Shown here piece after piece: positions 18,222-25,952 of a stretch of DNA of 54,230 bases. Source of the stretch: JANWKA01 sp035533815 (GTDB lineage Bacteria > Bacteroidota > Bacteroidia > Chitinophagales > Chitinophagaceae). Within the stretch, counting starts at the first letter, position 1. Every line of letters begins with the position of its first letter. The stretch is from NCBI GenBank assembly GCA_035533815.1, contig DATLTB010000094.1, positions 1 through 54,230 of the forward strand, given 5' to 3'. Under the pieces are notes generated by a model. It ran no database searches and was not told the origin of the DNA. It was given only the letters and a program-made list of their open reading frames with translations. A program made the translations under genes and the position numbers.

Positions 18222-18295
18222 TTTCTGCAAAGGAAAAAGACTTACTGCAGAAAAACAAATTTTGATCACAATTAATTCCAAATTCTGCAAAACTA
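18222..18295 (-). promoter_or_regulatory. glnN promoter and leader hairpin with repeated TTTGCAGAA motif
   Basis: On the minus strand a -7 box TAGTTTTG (18288-18295) overlaps a TTTGCAGAA motif (18283-18291). A second TTTGCAGAA lies exactly 60 bp downstream (18223-18231) and an inverted copy between them. The two lower copies form a perfect 8-bp hairpin (TTTCTGCA/TGCAGAAA, 18222-18253, 16-nt loop) that ends 12 nt before the start codon. This could be an operator, a leader RNA structure, or both. Confidence 0.5.
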
Positions 18296-18356
18296 ATTCA
18301 GAATTTTGTAAAAAATGGAAAGAAATGTGATTAATAAGTGGATAACTTCCTTAAAA

Positions 18357-19670
18357 TTAATGTATATTAATAAAACTAATGTATTTAATCCAGTATTTCC
18401 TGAGGGTTTCCCAGTCCATCCAGCTGAAGGCTGATCCGAGCAGGAAAGGGAGGGCCAGGCTTCGGTAACGGATAATGGCTCCAAGGAAGGGTACCTCATA
18501 TCCGGTGACCAGGAGAATGGATAGGGAAAATACCAGGCATCCCAGGACGGCTGGCTGGCGCAGGGAGGACCAGCCCCGGAAAGTGATCAGGCTGAGGAGG
18601 AAAATGGCCAGGATCAGGCCATTTTCCAACCCTGCTGCCAGGTAAAGCCAATGCCGGGATTCCCAGAAATAGGGCCTGAGGATAGCGTGATTAAGGGCCT
18701 TGGGAAGCAGCCGGAGGAAACCTAGAGGGCTTGGATCCAGGGGAGGCAGGGAAATCCTGGACCTGCCACTGAGGACCCTGAAATCCATCTGGCGGCCAAC
18801 CAGCTTATCGGGAATGTTCAGGGAGGGGCTAATCCTGCCCAGGTTAAAGAATACCAGGCCGGCCAGTAAATAAACGGCCAGAAAGACCACCGGGGCCGGC
18901 CATTTTTTCCATTTGACCGAGATAGCCCAGGCGGCCAGGACAGGGACCAGGATAATAGCGAAATAATTGCGAACCAGCAGGATCAGGCCAAAACAAAGCA
19001 GCCCGATGAATATTTTCCCCGGGGGTTTTCGATGCTGCAGCCATGCATCGAAATGAAAAAACAGCAGGCCCAGGGCAACCAGCAGGATCCCCTCTTTGTC
19101 GTAATTACTGGTCCAGACCAGTAAGGAGGGCAGGAAAAAGACGGCCAGCAGGAGCAGGACCGGGGGTACCAGGGCATAGGACCGGAAAAAACGGTACAGG
19201 GCGATATGCCCAATGAATACCGGATAGCTATACAACAGGAGGTCAGTATAATAATTACCGCCGGTTAAAAGATTAAACCCGATCATGATCTTCAGCATGA
19301 TCTGCCTGCTGGCATATCCCCAAAAGGAATGGTGGGAATCAAAAACAGCCCCCAGGGCATGCAGGTGCAGCCGGTAATCTGCGGGCATCTGGCGAAAGTA
19401 AGCCAGGGGGGCCCTGATCAGCCGGATATATTCCCAGTAAGCCGTCAGATAAAAGGAACGGCTGTCCAGGCTTTCGCTGTGATGGAGGCTGAACAGGGCA
19501 AACCCGATGCAGGCGGCTATTTTCAGCATAAATAACCCGGTAATGGCCAGGGGAGGAAGCCCGCAGTCCCGGATAAACCGGTTTTTCCGGACCAGGAAAT
19601 GGAGGGCCAGGAAATAGATACAAAACAGCAGCAGGGACAATTCCGGGAATTTGCCGGTAAAGAAAATCAA
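18357..19670 (-). CDS. Polytopic membrane protein, glycosyltransferase-like (function unknown)
   Basis: 437 residues with roughly 10-12 hydrophobic segments and few soluble loops. The overall shape (short N-terminal helices, a first long loop with HSESLDSRSFYLTAYWEYIRL, then stacked helices) resembles membrane glycosyltransferases of the GT-C type, but no diagnostic motif was identified. The start is a TTG at 19670 with no better ATG nearby. It is divergent from purL and 147 bp upstream of glnN, from which it is separated by glnN's own promoter. Confidence 0.6.
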   Translation of the reverse strand: MIFFTGKFPELSLLLFCIYFLALHFLVRKNRFIRDCGLPPLAITGLFMLKIAACIGFALFSLHHSESLDSRSFYLTAYWEYIRLIRAPLAYFRQMPADYRLHLHALGAVFDSHHSFWGYASRQIMLKIMIGFNLLTGGNYYTDLLLYSYPVFIGHIALYRFFRSYALVPPVLLLLAVFFLPSLLVWTSNYDKEGILLVALGLLFFHFDAWLQHRKPPGKIFIGLLCFGLILLVRNYFAIILVPVLAAWAISVKWKKWPAPVVFLAVYLLAGLVFFNLGRISPSLNIPDKLVGRQMDFRVLSGRSRISLPPLDPSPLGFLRLLPKALNHAILRPYFWESRHWLYLAAGLENGLILAIFLLSLITFRGWSSLRQPAVLGCLVFSLSILLVTGYEVPFLGAIIRYRSLALPFLLGSAFSWMDWETLRKYWIKYISFINIH

Positions 19671-19713
19671 TTTCGGGCAGTTCCGGTAATGAGCCCAGGT
19701 GGAGGAGAATCCT

Positions 19714-19721
19714 TATTTTTG
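19714..19721 (+). promoter_or_regulatory. Predicted -7 box immediately before purL
   Basis: TATTTTTG matches TAnnTTTG. It ends 7 nt before the GTG at 19729, so the predicted transcript would begin at or next to the start codon (leaderless or nearly so). Confidence 0.5.
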
Positions 19722-19728
19722 TGTCCTT

Positions 19729-21954
19729 GTGACTGAAGAACATCCTCTCACCGCCACCGCCCGTAAACTGGGCCTTACCGAAGAAGAACTGGATAATATC
19801 AGGGAGGTGCTTGGCCGGGACCCGAATTTCACGGAACTGGCTATGTATTCCGTGATGTGGAGTGAACACTGCAGCTATAAGAATTCCATCGCCTGGCTCA
19901 AGACACTGCCCCGGGACGGGAGCCGGCTGCTGGTAAAAGCTGGCGAAGAAAACGCAGGAATGGTGGACATCGGGGAAGGCTACAGCTGCGTATTCAAGAT
20001 AGAATCCCATAATCATCCTTCTGCCATTGAACCCTTCCAGGGGGCTGCCACCGGAGTGGGAGGGATTCACCGGGACATCTTCACCATGGGTGCCCGACCG
20101 ATAGCAGCCCTGAATTCCCTCCGTTTTGGAAATCCGGACCAGCCGGGGAACCGTCGGTTACTCAGCGGGGTGGTGGCGGGCATTGGTCATTACGGCAATT
20201 GTCTGGGAGTACCCACCGTCGGCGGGGAGATTTATTTTGATGACTGTTATACCCTCAATCCCCTGGTCAATGCCATGAGCGCAGGCATTGTCCGGGTTGG
20301 GCAAACCATATCCGCCACGGCGACCGGCGCAGGAAATCCCGTTTTTATCGTGGGATCAGACACCGGTAAAGATGGCATCGGAGGGGCTTCATTTGCCTCT
20401 GCGGACATTACCGAGCAAAGTGCTGCGGACCTGCCTGCGGTGCAGGTCGGGGATCCGTTCCAGGAAAAAAAGCTGCTGGAAGCCTGTTTGGAAATCATTC
20501 CTACCGGAGCCCTGGTGGGTATGCAGGATATGGGAGCAGCGGGCATCATTTGCTCCACTGCAGAAATGAGCGCAAGGGGTGAGCATGGCATGCGCATTGA
20601 CCTGGATCAGGTTCCCACCCGGCAGTCCCGGATGAAAGCCTGGGAAATGCTGCTCAGTGAAAGTCAGGAACGGATGCTGATAGTTGTGAAAAAAGGCCGG
20701 GAGGAGGACGTGCTTCGTGTTTTTAATAAATGGGACCTGCATTGCGTGAAGATCGGTGAAGTGACCCGGGAACCCCGGCTGCAATTCTTCCTGGGCGGCA
20801 TATTGGAGGCAGATGTCCCTGCAGCCAGCCTGGTGCTGGGTGGCGGGGCCCCGGTCTATCACCGCCAGTACCGGGAACCAGCCTACCTGGAAAAATGCCG
20901 GGCATTCAGGCTCGCGGATGTCCCGGTACCCAAGGATTTCCAGGCCATTGCCCGCAGGCTGATCAGCCAACCTGATCTTGCGTCCAGACGTTGGGTATAC
21001 AGGCAGTATGACAGTACGGTGGGTGCGGCAAACGCCAGTACGAATATGCCATCGGATGCTGCTATCGTCCTGGTGCACGGGACCGGCAAAGCCCTTGCCC
21101 TGACCACGGACTGTAACAGCCGCTATGTCCATGCCGATCCTTACATTGGGACCCAGATTGCGGTGGCTGAGGCGGCACGCAATATTATATGCAGCGGGGG
21201 TACTCCGGTAGCCATCACCAACTGCCTCAATTTCGGCAATCCCTATAATCCGGAAGCCTTTTACCAGTTTGTGTATGCCGTAAAGGGACTGGGGGAAGCC
21301 TGCCGCAGGTTCGGGACACCGGTGACCGGCGGCAATGTCAGCTTCTATAATCAATCCCCTGAGGGCCCGGTGTTTCCCACCCCGGTGATCGGTATGCTGG
21401 GCCTGCTGGATAACCTGGATCAGCGGATGACCCTGGATTTTAAAAATCCAGGTGACCTGATCTACCTGATCGGGGAAAACAGGGATGATATTCATTCTTC
21501 GGTTTACCTGGCCCGGATTTGCGGGGTCCTCTTTAGTCCTGTGCCATTTTTTGACCTGGAAGGGGAGTATGCCATCCAGCAAAAGACAGCTGAACTGATC
21601 CGGGAAAAAATGATCTGCTCTGCCCATGATCTGAGCGAAGGGGGTCTTTTCACGGCTATCCTGGAAAGTGCGATGCCCCGATCCCTGGGTTTTGATATCA
21701 GGACTGATCCTGCTTTAAGGAAGGATGCTTTCCTTTTCGGCGAATCCCAGGGCAGGATACTCGTTTCTGCCGGGGCAGCTGAATCCGGCAAACTGGAAAA
21801 ATGGTTGGCCGGGATACCCTTTGTCCGGCTGGGGACGGTGACCACCGGAAATATCCGGGTAGATGATGAAGATTTCGGGCAGGTATCCGGGTGGAAGCAG
21901 GATTATGATACCGTTTTGGAAAAACTGATGCAACCTCAGGATTCACCCGCATGA
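19729..21954 (+). CDS. purL: Phosphoribosylformylglycinamidine synthase subunit II (small PurL)
   Basis: 741 residues, the size of the Bacillus-type PurL that works with separate PurS and PurQ. It converts FGAR to FGAM using ATP and ammonia in purine synthesis. Motifs include SVMWSEHCSYKNSIAWLKTL, VKAGEENAGMVDIG, the ATP site HNHPSAIEPFQGAATGVGG, MGARPIA, a second PurM-like repeat (TTDCNSRYVHADPYIG) and the C-terminal SAHDLSEGGL. GTG 19729 (VTEEHPLTATARKLGLT) is chosen over an upstream in-frame GTG at 19699 because it fits the family start and follows the -7 box. Its TGA overlaps the ATG of the next gene (ATGA). Confidence 0.96.
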   Translation: MTEEHPLTATARKLGLTEEELDNIREVLGRDPNFTELAMYSVMWSEHCSYKNSIAWLKTLPRDGSRLLVKAGEENAGMVDIGEGYSCVFKIESHNHPSAIEPFQGAATGVGGIHRDIFTMGARPIAALNSLRFGNPDQPGNRRLLSGVVAGIGHYGNCLGVPTVGGEIYFDDCYTLNPLVNAMSAGIVRVGQTISATATGAGNPVFIVGSDTGKDGIGGASFASADITEQSAADLPAVQVGDPFQEKKLLEACLEIIPTGALVGMQDMGAAGIICSTAEMSARGEHGMRIDLDQVPTRQSRMKAWEMLLSESQERMLIVVKKGREEDVLRVFNKWDLHCVKIGEVTREPRLQFFLGGILEADVPAASLVLGGGAPVYHRQYREPAYLEKCRAFRLADVPVPKDFQAIARRLISQPDLASRRWVYRQYDSTVGAANASTNMPSDAAIVLVHGTGKALALTTDCNSRYVHADPYIGTQIAVAEAARNIICSGGTPVAITNCLNFGNPYNPEAFYQFVYAVKGLGEACRRFGTPVTGGNVSFYNQSPEGPVFPTPVIGMLGLLDNLDQRMTLDFKNPGDLIYLIGENRDDIHSSVYLARICGVLFSPVPFFDLEGEYAIQQKTAELIREKMICSAHDLSEGGLFTAILESAMPRSLGFDIRTDPALRKDAFLFGESQGRILVSAGAAESGKLEKWLAGIPFVRLGTVTTGNIRVDDEDFGQVSGWKQDYDTVLEKLMQPQDSPA

Positions 21955-22937
21955 ACACCGGAGAAACAATTGTCGTGACCGGGGCGGCCGGCTTCATCGG
22001 GAGCTGCCTTGTTTCCCGGCTGAATCAGCAGGGATATGACCGGCTTATCCTCGTGGATGATTTCACCAGCAAGGAAAAAGCGTCCAATCTGGAAGGTAAA
22101 ACCTGGCTGCTCCAGGTAGACAGGGAGGATTTCTTTGATTGGCTGGAGGGGGATCATCTGGAAATAAAGGCCATCTTCCATTTGGGAGCAAGGACAGATA
22201 CCACGGATCCTGATTATGGGATCTTTGAAAAACTGAACCTGAATTATTCCCGGGATATCTGGGGTTACTGCACCCATAACCGGATTCCCCTGGTATATGC
22301 TTCCTCTGCAGCAACCTATGGATCCGGGGAATCCGGTTACGGGGATGGACTAAACGGGATTTCCAGGTTGCTCCCCCTCAATCCATATGGGGTATCCAAA
22401 CAGCAGTTCGATCTCTGGGCGATTGAGCAACCACGGCAGGGCAGGCCCCCGTTCTGGGCTGGCCTGAAATTCTTTAATGTGTACGGACCCAATGAATATC
22501 ACAAGGGCAGGATGGCCAGTGTGGCTTTTCATGCTTTTAACCAGATGAAGGAAGCGGGTTGCATCCGGCTTTTCCGCTCCCACCGTCCGGATTACCGGGA
22601 CGGGGAACAGCTCCGGGATTTCATCTATGTTGACGATGTCCTGGAGGTCTGCCTGTGGATGATGGAGCAGCAGCGGGCTTCCGGAATATATAATCTGGGT
22701 ACCGGCCTGGCCCGGACCTTTCACGATCTGGCCGCAGCCGTATGTGCAGCCCTGCATCAAGATACCTGCATTGAATTTGTGGACATGCCCGGGGATATCC
22801 GGAATAATTACCAGTATTTCACCGAAGCGAAAATGGGGAAACTCCGCCGGTTGGGGTATAAAAAACCGTTCCACACACTGGAAGAGGGCATTGCCGGATA
22901 TGTGACAGATTACCTGTTGCTGGGGAGGTACTACTGA
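21951..22937 (+). CDS. hldD: ADP-L-glycero-D-manno-heptose 6-epimerase (HldD/RfaD type)
   Basis: 328-residue short-chain dehydrogenase-like epimerase. The NAD(P) motif GAAGFIGS is near the N-terminus. FHLGARTDTT, SSAATYG, the catalytic YGVSK (Tyr/Lys) and the family block LKFFNVYGPNEYHKGRMASV follow. It epimerises ADP-D-glycero-D-manno-heptose to the L,D form, the donor for LPS core heptose. It overlaps purL by 4 bp and is probably translated in coupling with it, although the two pathways are unrelated. The GT9 enzyme at 5539-6552 is a possible user of its product. Confidence 0.93.
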   Translation: MNTGETIVVTGAAGFIGSCLVSRLNQQGYDRLILVDDFTSKEKASNLEGKTWLLQVDREDFFDWLEGDHLEIKAIFHLGARTDTTDPDYGIFEKLNLNYSRDIWGYCTHNRIPLVYASSAATYGSGESGYGDGLNGISRLLPLNPYGVSKQQFDLWAIEQPRQGRPPFWAGLKFFNVYGPNEYHKGRMASVAFHAFNQMKEAGCIRLFRSHRPDYRDGEQLRDFIYVDDVLEVCLWMMEQQRASGIYNLGTGLARTFHDLAAAVCAALHQDTCIEFVDMPGDIRNNYQYFTEAKMGKLRRLGYKKPFHTLEEGIAGYVTDYLLLGRYY

Positions 22938-23146
22938 ATACTTTTGGGTGATTTAGTGCCGGAAATACGGAAAAATGTTCATCCGGACCTATTGGTTTTC
23001 CAGGGGAAGGATAGGTAGGGTGTCTAATCTGGTACACTATGAATTTATAATCTTTAACTACACAGGACCTCTATGGCAATAATTGTGCACCCTAGGGTAT
23101 TGGATATTAAATACAGCAATAGTAAGGTAAAAAAAATGGTAATGAT

Positions 23147-23658
23147 TCATCCGGTTTTGAAACCGGCTATTTCCCTTAAACCACGATTGACATTCTTTCC
23201 TTGTTTGATCAAGGAGTCTATAATGGAACAATTCAATGCATATGGTGTGACACCTTTTTCAGGTTTGGACTGCAGGATACCTTTTGTTAATCTTTTATGT
23301 TTTTGATGGCTTTTCACCCAGCCGGAAAACCAGTCTTATTGCAATGACCATAACTGCACATTCTGCAGATTACAATATGGTTGGTCATGAAGGGCTTTGT
23401 TCGGGCAATATCCACTACCTGGAGGACCTCTTGGTGGCTTTGTTCAGTTCCATGAAGGCTATGACCGTATACGCTGCAATATTCCCCCTGATGTTCCGAT
23501 ACATGATCAGCCATCTCATTATAAAGCATGGTTGATCCCTGATGACCTGGTTGTCCCCCGGTTTTCTTACTGTAACTTTCTCGCAGATTGTAATTTTGCG
23601 TAGGCCGGTAAAAATCCGTAGACAGGATTTTGCCCTGAACTCCCTGAACTGTCAGCAA
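23147..23658 (-). pseudogene. IS66 family transposase remnant with internal deletion
   Basis: An upstream part (23314-23658) encodes the N-terminal IS66 TnpC region: TDFYRPTQNYNLRES, KKTGGQPGHQGST, a degraded zinc-binding part (EYCSVYGHSLHG) and RMCSYGHCNKTGFP. After a stop and frame change, 23147-23310 encodes a piece resembling the C-terminal IS66 tail (SIIDSLIKQGKNVNRGL). The central DDE catalytic domain, several hundred residues in IS66, is absent. The element is dead, and no terminal inverted repeats were recognised. It sits next to the decayed MNT/HEPN pair. Confidence 0.72.
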
Positions 23659-23695
23659 AGATTAAAACCAAATGGCACCGAGCAAAAATTTATCT

Positions 23696-23703
23696 TAAAT
23701 TTG
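23696..23703 (+). promoter_or_regulatory. Predicted -7 box for the MNT gene
   Basis: TAAATTTG matches TAnnTTTG and ends 4 nt before the ATG at 23708, predicting a leaderless or nearly leaderless transcript. Confidence 0.45.
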
Positions 23704-23707
23704 TAAA

Positions 23708-24022
23708 ATGGTCGACACTAATTCTATATTATCCCGCATAAACATCAGGGTGCAGCAGATTGTTCCTGGTGCAAAAGTTTTATTGTTCGGAAGCAGAGCA
23801 TATGGTAAGCCTACGGAGGAAAGCGATTGGGATATTCTAATTTTGACAAAGGACAAGCACCCTAAGAAAACTAAATGGTTCATCCAGGATAAGTTATTTC
23901 CGATTAGTTTGGAATTTTCAACTTATATAAACCTGTTGCTTGTTCAGGAAGAAGAGTGGGAAACAAATGCGGGTTACTATTCCTTGCGAAAAAATATCGG
24001 GAATAACCTCATTATTGCATGA
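23708..24022 (+). CDS. MNT-domain nucleotidyltransferase (antitoxin type)
   Basis: 104 residues with the minimal nucleotidyltransferase signature GS-x10-DxD seen in LLFGSRAYGKPTEESDWDIL. In MNT/HEPN toxin-antitoxin modules this protein inactivates the HEPN RNase by adding AMP to it. The gene overlaps the following HEPN gene by ATGA, the usual arrangement for such modules. It is complete and normal in length, although its HEPN partner is broken. Composition is more AT-rich than the flanking housekeeping genes, consistent with lateral transfer. Confidence 0.85.
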   Translation: MVDTNSILSRINIRVQQIVPGAKVLLFGSRAYGKPTEESDWDILILTKDKHPKKTKWFIQDKLFPISLEFSTYINLLLVQEEEWETNAGYYSLRKNIGNNLIIA

Positions 24023-24416
24023 CTGAGAAAGACGAAGCTATAAAACTAAAATTAAAAAAAGCCCGGGCTCTGATGTCTGAGGTTGATATACTGCTTCAGA
24101 ATCATTTATACGCAACAGCCATCAACCGTCTTTATTATAGTTTCTTTCATGCCACTAAAGCATTATTACTCACAAAAGATTAACGCCTAAGACTCATAGT
24201 GGAGTTGTCGCAATGCTGCATATGCATTTTGTTTTAGTGGGACTATTCAATAAAACCCATGCAGCATTTTTCAGTAAGCTAATGCAGGAAAGAATGGATG
24301 AAGATTATAATGATTTTACGGTAGATGATGAGGCAGAAGTAAAAGAATTTATTGAACCCGTTAAGGAATAAATTGGCTACATCGAACAACTTATTTTTGA
24401 ATATCTCAATAAGTAA
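24019..24416 (+). pseudogene. HEPN-domain protein (toxin type), frameshifted
   Basis: The ATG at 24019 opens a HEPN protein with the conserved R-x6-H catalytic motif (NRLYYSFFHATKALL). The frame stops at TAA just after LLLTKD (about 24181). After a one-base shift the domain continues cleanly: TPKTHSGVVAMLHMHFV, then FNKTHAAFFSKLMQERMDEDY. A second in-frame TAA (after EPVKE, about 24369-24371) precedes the last helix IGYIEQLIFEYLNK, which ends at 24416. Two lesions make a sequencing artefact less likely. The catalytic motif precedes the first lesion, but the peptide lacks half the four-helix fold, so RNase activity is unlikely. Confidence 0.82.
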
Positions 24417-24660
24417 GTCATTATTCAGACCTTCGTTCCCAATTCCCCACCCATTCGTGCAACGTCCTCTTTTACAAATACCTTCCCGCACCATATGAAT
24501 TATTGTCAAACCAGGCTCCCGCATTAAACTCATTAAAGAGCCCGAACTCATAATTCAATTGGTAAAAACTGGACAACTCCGAAAAGCAAAAAGCCCGAAA
24601 ACACTCCGTTTACAAACTATTAATATTATTGGTATTGATCTTCGCGGAGAAAGAGGGAAT

Positions 24661-25077
24661 TCAGGAAAGATTTTCATCCCTGGGCTCCTGTTTCCCGGGA
24701 TCATACCGCACAGTGAAATATAAATAAAGGGTTCTCCCCAGGCGGATGAGCAGGGGGATTACCGCGAGGAGCAGCAGGCAATTGGCGATAAACCAGTGGA
24801 AAATGCTGTTATCGCGCCAGGTGATCCCGATAAACATCCAGTACAGGACAAGGGTAATAAAGGATAATGCCAGGGAAAGGGCATAGGTGATATAATTGGC
24901 AATATACCAGTATCCGATCCGCTGCTGAATTTTTTGGCCGCAAACGGGACAAAAGCCGTGCATAGCATACAGTTTTTTCAACCTGTAGGGGTTTTTATTT
25001 TTATAGATATCCCCTTTTCTGCAACGGGGGCATTTATTCCTCAGGAGGCTGCCTATGGATTTAAAGAAGTTCATCAT
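24661..25077 (-). CDS. DUF983 family membrane protein
   Basis: About 138 residues: a zinc-ribbon-like N-terminal half with two CxxC pairs (NKCPRCRKGDIY and FCPVCGQKI), then two hydrophobic helices and a basic tail. This is the DUF983 layout, a small inner-membrane family of unknown function; in alphaproteobacteria it is often near cytochrome oxidase genes. The frame is open to 25125, but a start at the ATG pair 25074/25077 ((M)MNFFKSIGSLLRNKCPRC) matches relatives. It follows hyfI by about 80 bp on the same strand and may be read through from that operon. Confidence 0.8.
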   Translation of the reverse strand: MMNFFKSIGSLLRNKCPRCRKGDIYKNKNPYRLKKLYAMHGFCPVCGQKIQQRIGYWYIANYITYALSLALSFITLVLYWMFIGITWRDNSIFHWFIANCLLLLAVIPLLIRLGRTLYLYFTVRYDPGKQEPRDENLS

Positions 25078-25158
25078 TTTTTCTAACATTGATTCCCGCA
25101 GTTTCGCTTTCATTCCATCGCTCAATAAGATCCGGCTTCCCTAAGTGCATTTATCCGG

Positions 25159-25911
25159 TCATTTCCCCTTTCCGATCAAGGCTAAAACCCCGTTGATGAA
25201 GGTCAGGGGATGGACCGGGTTGCCGGGTACAAAGAGGTCAATCCTGTATTTGTCCAGGAAACTTCGGTTTAATGCCGGGCTGCCGGCGAAGATCCCGCCG
25301 CTGATGGCCTCCGACCCGGCCAGAATGATGATTTTAGGATCTGGTATGGCATCGTAGGTGAGTTGAAGCGGATCCGCCATATTTTCACTGACCGGACCGG
25401 TGATGACAATTCCATCTGCATGTCTCGGGGAGGCCACAAATTCGATCCCGAAACGGCCCATGTCAAAATTCACATTACTGCAGGCATTGAGTTCCGTTTC
25501 ACAACTATTGTCCCCCCCGGCGCAAACCTGCCGCAGCTTCAGCGAACCCCTGAAAAAGCGGGTGATTTCCTTCCTGATGCCCGCGGCATTTACCTGAATG
25601 GGACGATCTTCCCCCTCCTTCACCAACAATCCATCCCGGACATTGGTGGCCATGCGGTAATCTTGGGTAAACCTTATTTTATCCGGTCGGGCAAAAGCGC
25701 ATTCTCCACAAAAAACGCATTTTCCCAGGTCTATCGTGAATGGCTCGTTACTGATAGCCCCTGTCGGACAAAGTTCAACCAATTCCGGCCCATTAACCGG
25801 GATCTGGCTAATGACCGGGCGTCCGCGGAAGCTTTCCGGCAATTTCACTGCGGTAATGTCCCCGATATACTGCCTGCCCTGGTGGATGAGTATCCTTAGA
25901 TCATCTATCAT
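25159..25911 (-). CDS. Ehr complex small subunit (HyfI/NuoB-like) fused to a ferredoxin-like domain
   Basis: About 250 residues from ATG 25911; the frame is open to 25971, which would overlap the upstream gene. The N-terminal part (about 1-75) is NuoI/HyfH-like with four cysteines (48, 65, 68, 71 in ELCPTGAI and KCVFCGEC), enough for one [4Fe-4S] cluster where NuoI/HyfH normally bind two. The C-terminal part is HyfI/HycG-like (GRFGIEFVASPRHADGIVITGPV, SGGIF, VPGNP). The four proximal-cluster ligand positions read Asp134, Cys137, Glu201 and Asn231 instead of four Cys. It is the last gene of the operon. Its electron-transfer chain, if any, would stop at the single ferredoxin-like cluster. Confidence 0.85.
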   Translation of the reverse strand: MIDDLRILIHQGRQYIGDITAVKLPESFRGRPVISQIPVNGPELVELCPTGAISNEPFTIDLGKCVFCGECAFARPDKIRFTQDYRMATNVRDGLLVKEGEDRPIQVNAAGIRKEITRFFRGSLKLRQVCAGGDNSCETELNACSNVNFDMGRFGIEFVASPRHADGIVITGPVSENMADPLQLTYDAIPDPKIIILAGSEAISGGIFAGSPALNRSFLDKYRIDLFVPGNPVHPLTFINGVLALIGKGK

Positions 25912-25952
25912 CGCTGAAACTGATTTGGTTTGTATGGGTATATTGCCCCTAA

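Noticed and set aside
20389..21627. 412-codon open frame antisense to purL
   Set aside because: Complementary to a conserved purL; composition is that of a shadow frame and no domain is recognisable.
24417..24660. Possible coding fragments on both strands between the HEPN remnant and the DUF983 gene
   Set aside because: Short, without starts, and not matching any recognised family; treated as intergenic.
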